The translations under genes were made by a program, and so were the position numbers. From positions 992,001-1,056,000 of the forward strand of contig JAVJAP010000106.1 in NCBI GenBank assembly GCA_034770075.1: a stretch of DNA of 64,000 nucleotides, given 5' to 3'. This DNA is from Aralia elata (lineage: Eukaryota > Streptophyta > Magnoliopsida > Apiales > Araliaceae). Below, piece by piece: positions 61,463 through 64,000 of the stretch. A model generated the notes under the pieces. It was not told where the DNA came from. It saw nothing but the letters and a program-made list of their open reading frames with translations, and searched no databases. Position 1 is the first letter of the stretch; every line of letters starts with the position of its first letter.

Positions 61463-62137
61463 GTCACCCGCATGCTCCCAATAAAGCAGGGGCCCTCAAA
61501 GCAATGAGTCATCAAGTTAATCAGGTGTGCTAGCACTACCAGACAGGCATGCCTCAATCAAGTCAGGAATCACTCAGCTTTTCCACTGAAAGCAAAAGTT
61601 ACAACAGTGCAGTGTTGGCCATTCTCATAGTGAATAGTAACCTGTACTTTTACTGTTAATTTACTCAAAAGTTGTAATAGTTAGAAATTGTAACAGTCTC
61701 TCCTTATTCTATAAAAGGAAGGCTCAGTTTTCATTTATAGACAGATTGGTTAAGTACCTCTTATTCTCTCCTTCTCTCCTCCTTCTGAACCCTTAACTTG
61801 TAAGCCTAAGTCATGTTCTGAGTCTTGTACATAGTGGTTTTGTACATCTCCCTACCTGTTGTTGTAATTTTATTATAAATAAAATTTCAAGTTTCAAGTT
61901 ATAAATTGTTTCTTTACATCTGCATGATATCTACATATTGGTGAGTTTTAATACTTACAAGCGATTAATATGTTAATGGATATCTCCACGATTTAATAAA
62001 ACTTGGATCGAATGGTTTGTGTTGGCCATTCTTTTTAAAGAATCACTGCATACTTCACTGCACCCTACTAAGGTGTTGTTGTATGATCCTGATAAACACC
62101 ACTTATTGATCTTATTTTTGATTTGCTTCCGCCTTCA
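61463..62137 (+). promoter_or_regulatory. Pararetrovirus-like intergenic region: promoter and poly(A) signal
   Basis: TATAAAAG at 61710-61717 is followed by CTCAGTTTTCATTT and a CT-rich start region. AATAAA is at 61878-61883. In caulimovirids the full-length RNA starts after such a TATA box and ends after a poly(A) signal within the terminal overlap, about this far downstream. TGTTGGCCATTCT occurs twice (61611 and 62023). No gene. Confidence 0.5.
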
Positions 62138-62145
62138 TGGTATCA
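62138..62145 (+). other. tRNA-Met primer-site start (TGGTATCA), edge of the viral relic
   Basis: TGGTATCA matches the first eight bases of TGGTATCAGAGC. Sequence then switches to ATATCAATTAAAC, which resembles element C internal DNA (51722). Confidence 0.45.
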
Positions 62146-62356
62146 ATATCAATTAAACTCCATTCGAGTTTCTTCTTATCATCTTCTTCATTCTTTATCC
62201 TCTGACCATTCTCTTGATATCTCTCTTCTTACTCCCAAAGCTTTAAATGCTTTCTAGATTTCTTATTACATCTTAAACGACCATTTGTGTTTGTATTGAC
62301 ACCATTGGTGTCTAGTTTCTTATGACACGACATTAGTGTCTAGTTCACTTGTTTAA
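62146..62356 (-). other. Possible element C leader fragment and spacer
   Basis: About 60 bases (ATCAATTAAACTCCATTCGAG onward) resemble 51720-51775 inside element C, next to its primer site. Then follow two GACACCATTGGTGTC / GACACGACATTAGTGTC palindromes (near 62298 and 62325). Weak. Confidence 0.3.
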
Positions 62357-64000
62357 TGTAGACACCCAAATTTTGCGTTCCCTATGCTAACCGTGACAGG
62401 AGGGCAAAATCGTCAATCGAACCGGCCTGCGGGAGCGAAGAATGGGCACAAATGCGAGCACTCGACGCCACCGCGATGATTTGCAGTCAAAACCGACGTG
62501 ACAATAAGGCCATCCGAAATGAGCATTCCCGAATAATGTGTCACGTCTCACAGTAATTCCCGGACTGCAAAATACAGGTCTTTCGGCGAAAACCGACAGC
62601 ACAACGTAGGAATCGAGGTGCGGTGCGGAAACCGAGGAGAATTAAATAACTAAAGTGCATGGCGGGCTGAGTGGATGGCGGGCTAAGGCTTGCCGCAGAT
62701 TGATCTGCGGCCAGCCTATTTCAGCTCATTCCCTCCTCAGCATACAGAAGGTTGAGTAGGCGGAGAGAGAAGGAGAATAACAGCAGCAGCAGCTCGGGAA
62801 TTGGAAGAGAAATAGCATAAATTTGCAACAAAAGAGGAGAGAAAGGGAGAAAAAAGAGAGGAATAATATTCTTTTGATTTGATTGTATCACATATACTTC
62901 TTCTTCTATTCAAAATACACAAGTTTACATCCACTTTGATCTCATTTGCAAGGTGAAAATCTCCTTATTTTTGCAATTTCTATCATATCATTTGGTCGAA
63001 TTAAATTGTAGTTTTCGTGTAATTTATGGTGGAACAATGAATTAGGGATTATTAGTGAGGTTTCCATCGGAACAAAATTCTTCCTAATAACCCGATGATA
63101 TTTATTTATTGATTTTTTTTATTTGTTTTACGGTATTATATTGGGCGTGGTTCCTTTAGATCGCTATTTTAGGATGTTTTGGTATTGTTAGATTATCCAT
63201 GTTGGTTATTTCTTCTAATATCCGGTTGTGGGTGTGCGAAAATTTGGGTTGTGAGCCTAGGAAAGCGACCCCGTGGTCCAAATCCGATGATGGACCTCTT
63301 TTTGATGTAGATAGTAGGAAGGATGTAGTTTTCATTGTACATATGTAATAGTCGGGCCTTAAAACGACGCCAAGGCGAGAATCATGGTTAAGGCCCCGTC
63401 ATAGTGAAAATATGCGATTGTGGGCGTTCGGGGTTATTTTGATGGCTTACATGCCCATGAATAGCCCCAACGCATTTTAATGTTTGAATTGATTTATGAC
63501 ACGAAAGGGATTTCAAAGCTAAACGATAAGATTTTCCATAAAATAAATCAAATTAGGTTATTAGCTTCACGAGGCTTAAAATTGGAAGTGCTAATGAATG
63601 TCGATTCCTATTCAAACAAGAAGGCAAAAGAAATCGTTTTCAAACATCACAAAAAAATGGTTTTATAAAAATAAATAATGTCTTATTAAATCTTTGTGTA
63701 TAGGGTTAAAGAGATTCTAGAAATTGCCCGATCGTTTCACGAAAGCAACGTATAGATCTCGATTCCTATTCTGATGAAGGTTTAGAAAAACTCTCGTTTT
63801 TGCCAAAACAACACCTAATGCAATCTCACAGTTTTGACAAATCAAACCTTTCTAATAAAGAATAAAGCTTTCTCGTATAAATCGAAGGACACTCTAAAGC
63901 ACTCTCAAAACACGACTTTTCATAAGAAAACCCCAAATGATTCTTTTATACAAACTCACCACAACATTCACATAGGCACACACACACACACGCGCACACA
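62357..64000 (+). mobile_element. LTR-like element start (family E), runs off the window
   Basis: TGTAGACACCCAAATTTTG is a plausible LTR start for a plant Ty3/gypsy element. It is followed by GC-richer DNA, a perfect hairpin GCCGCAGAT-TG-ATCTGCGGC (62692-62711), a GA-rich leader (62760-62870) with a (CAG)n run, and long AT-rich DNA without convincing frames. No second border, primer site or duplication is in view, so the family and even the LTR call are uncertain. Short open frames at 62387-62602 and 63480-63668 show no recognisable motif. Confidence 0.4.
63975..64000. repeat. (CA)n microsatellite at window end
   Basis: CACACACACACACGCGCACACA run reaching the edge of the window (22 of 26 bases are CA units). 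Confidence 0.85.

Noticed and set aside
61611..62145. A copia-type LTR starting TGTTGGCC and ending at TGGTATCA
   Set aside because: Considered seriously because TGTTGG is a common copia start. There is no duplicate LTR or copia polyprotein end, and the upstream frame lacks copia RNase H motifs. Kept as the alternative to a pararetrovirus relic.
63480..63668. 62-codon frame near the window end
   Set aside because: AT-rich, Lys/Ile-rich, no recognisable motif, inside LTR-like DNA.

Overview
The window is plant nuclear DNA, most likely pericentromeric or intergenic heterochromatin of a eudicot with a repeat-rich genome. It is AT-rich, has no intact cellular gene, and is built almost entirely from nested LTR retrotransposons. 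Clade names (Tekay/Del-type chromovirus, Athila-type) come from recognisable protein motifs and primer-binding sites, not from a database search.

Layout. 1-3345: a 3'-truncated plus-strand LTR related to family A. 3346-6397: host gene fragments (RUNKEL/FUSED-type kinase exons, plus an unrecognised membrane-protein fragment) ending at one CACTA transposon terminus. 6398-9176: the 3' part of a plus-strand Tekay-like 5' LTR (family B), followed by its tRNA-Met primer site and a coiled-coil ORF (ORF0). That ORF is split at 9527/60392 by 50.9 kb of inserted DNA (9528-60386) flanked by the 5-bp duplication TAGAG. The insert is a minus-strand tandem of family A (Ty3/gypsy, Tekay-like, with chromodomain): LTR1 - body 1 - LTR2 - body 2 - LTR3.

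Each part of A was hit again. Body 1 carries a family B' solo LTR (16423-25704, TSD TCACC), which itself carries a family C solo LTR (18110-22341, TSD AAGTT). LTR2 carries an Athila-derived non-autonomous complex D with three LTRs (31490-40494, TSD CTAAT). Body 2 carries a full-length non-autonomous element C (45109-56076, TSD GCGAT) with 4.2-kb LTRs and no coding capacity. The order of events is therefore B, then A, then B'/D/C, with the solo C inside B'.

After the insertion, B's ORF0 resumes (60392-60890). It is cut off near 61000 by a probable endogenous pararetrovirus relic whose right edge coincides with a tRNA-Met primer-site motif (62138). The window ends in the start of another LTR-like element (62357-64000).

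No element here looks autonomous. A body 1 has nonsense and frameshift lesions and an insertion. A body 2 has lost RNase H, has a stop at gag codon 5, and has Lys in place of the integrase catalytic Glu. The most unusual signals are non-coding: (i) arrays of short perfect hairpins at the same position in LTRs of different families, (ii) palindromes with a fixed GCC-CC-GGC core and changing but still complementary arms in unrelated LTR families, (iii) two separate three-LTR structures, and (iv) a permuted mini gag-pro ORF in the Athila derivative.
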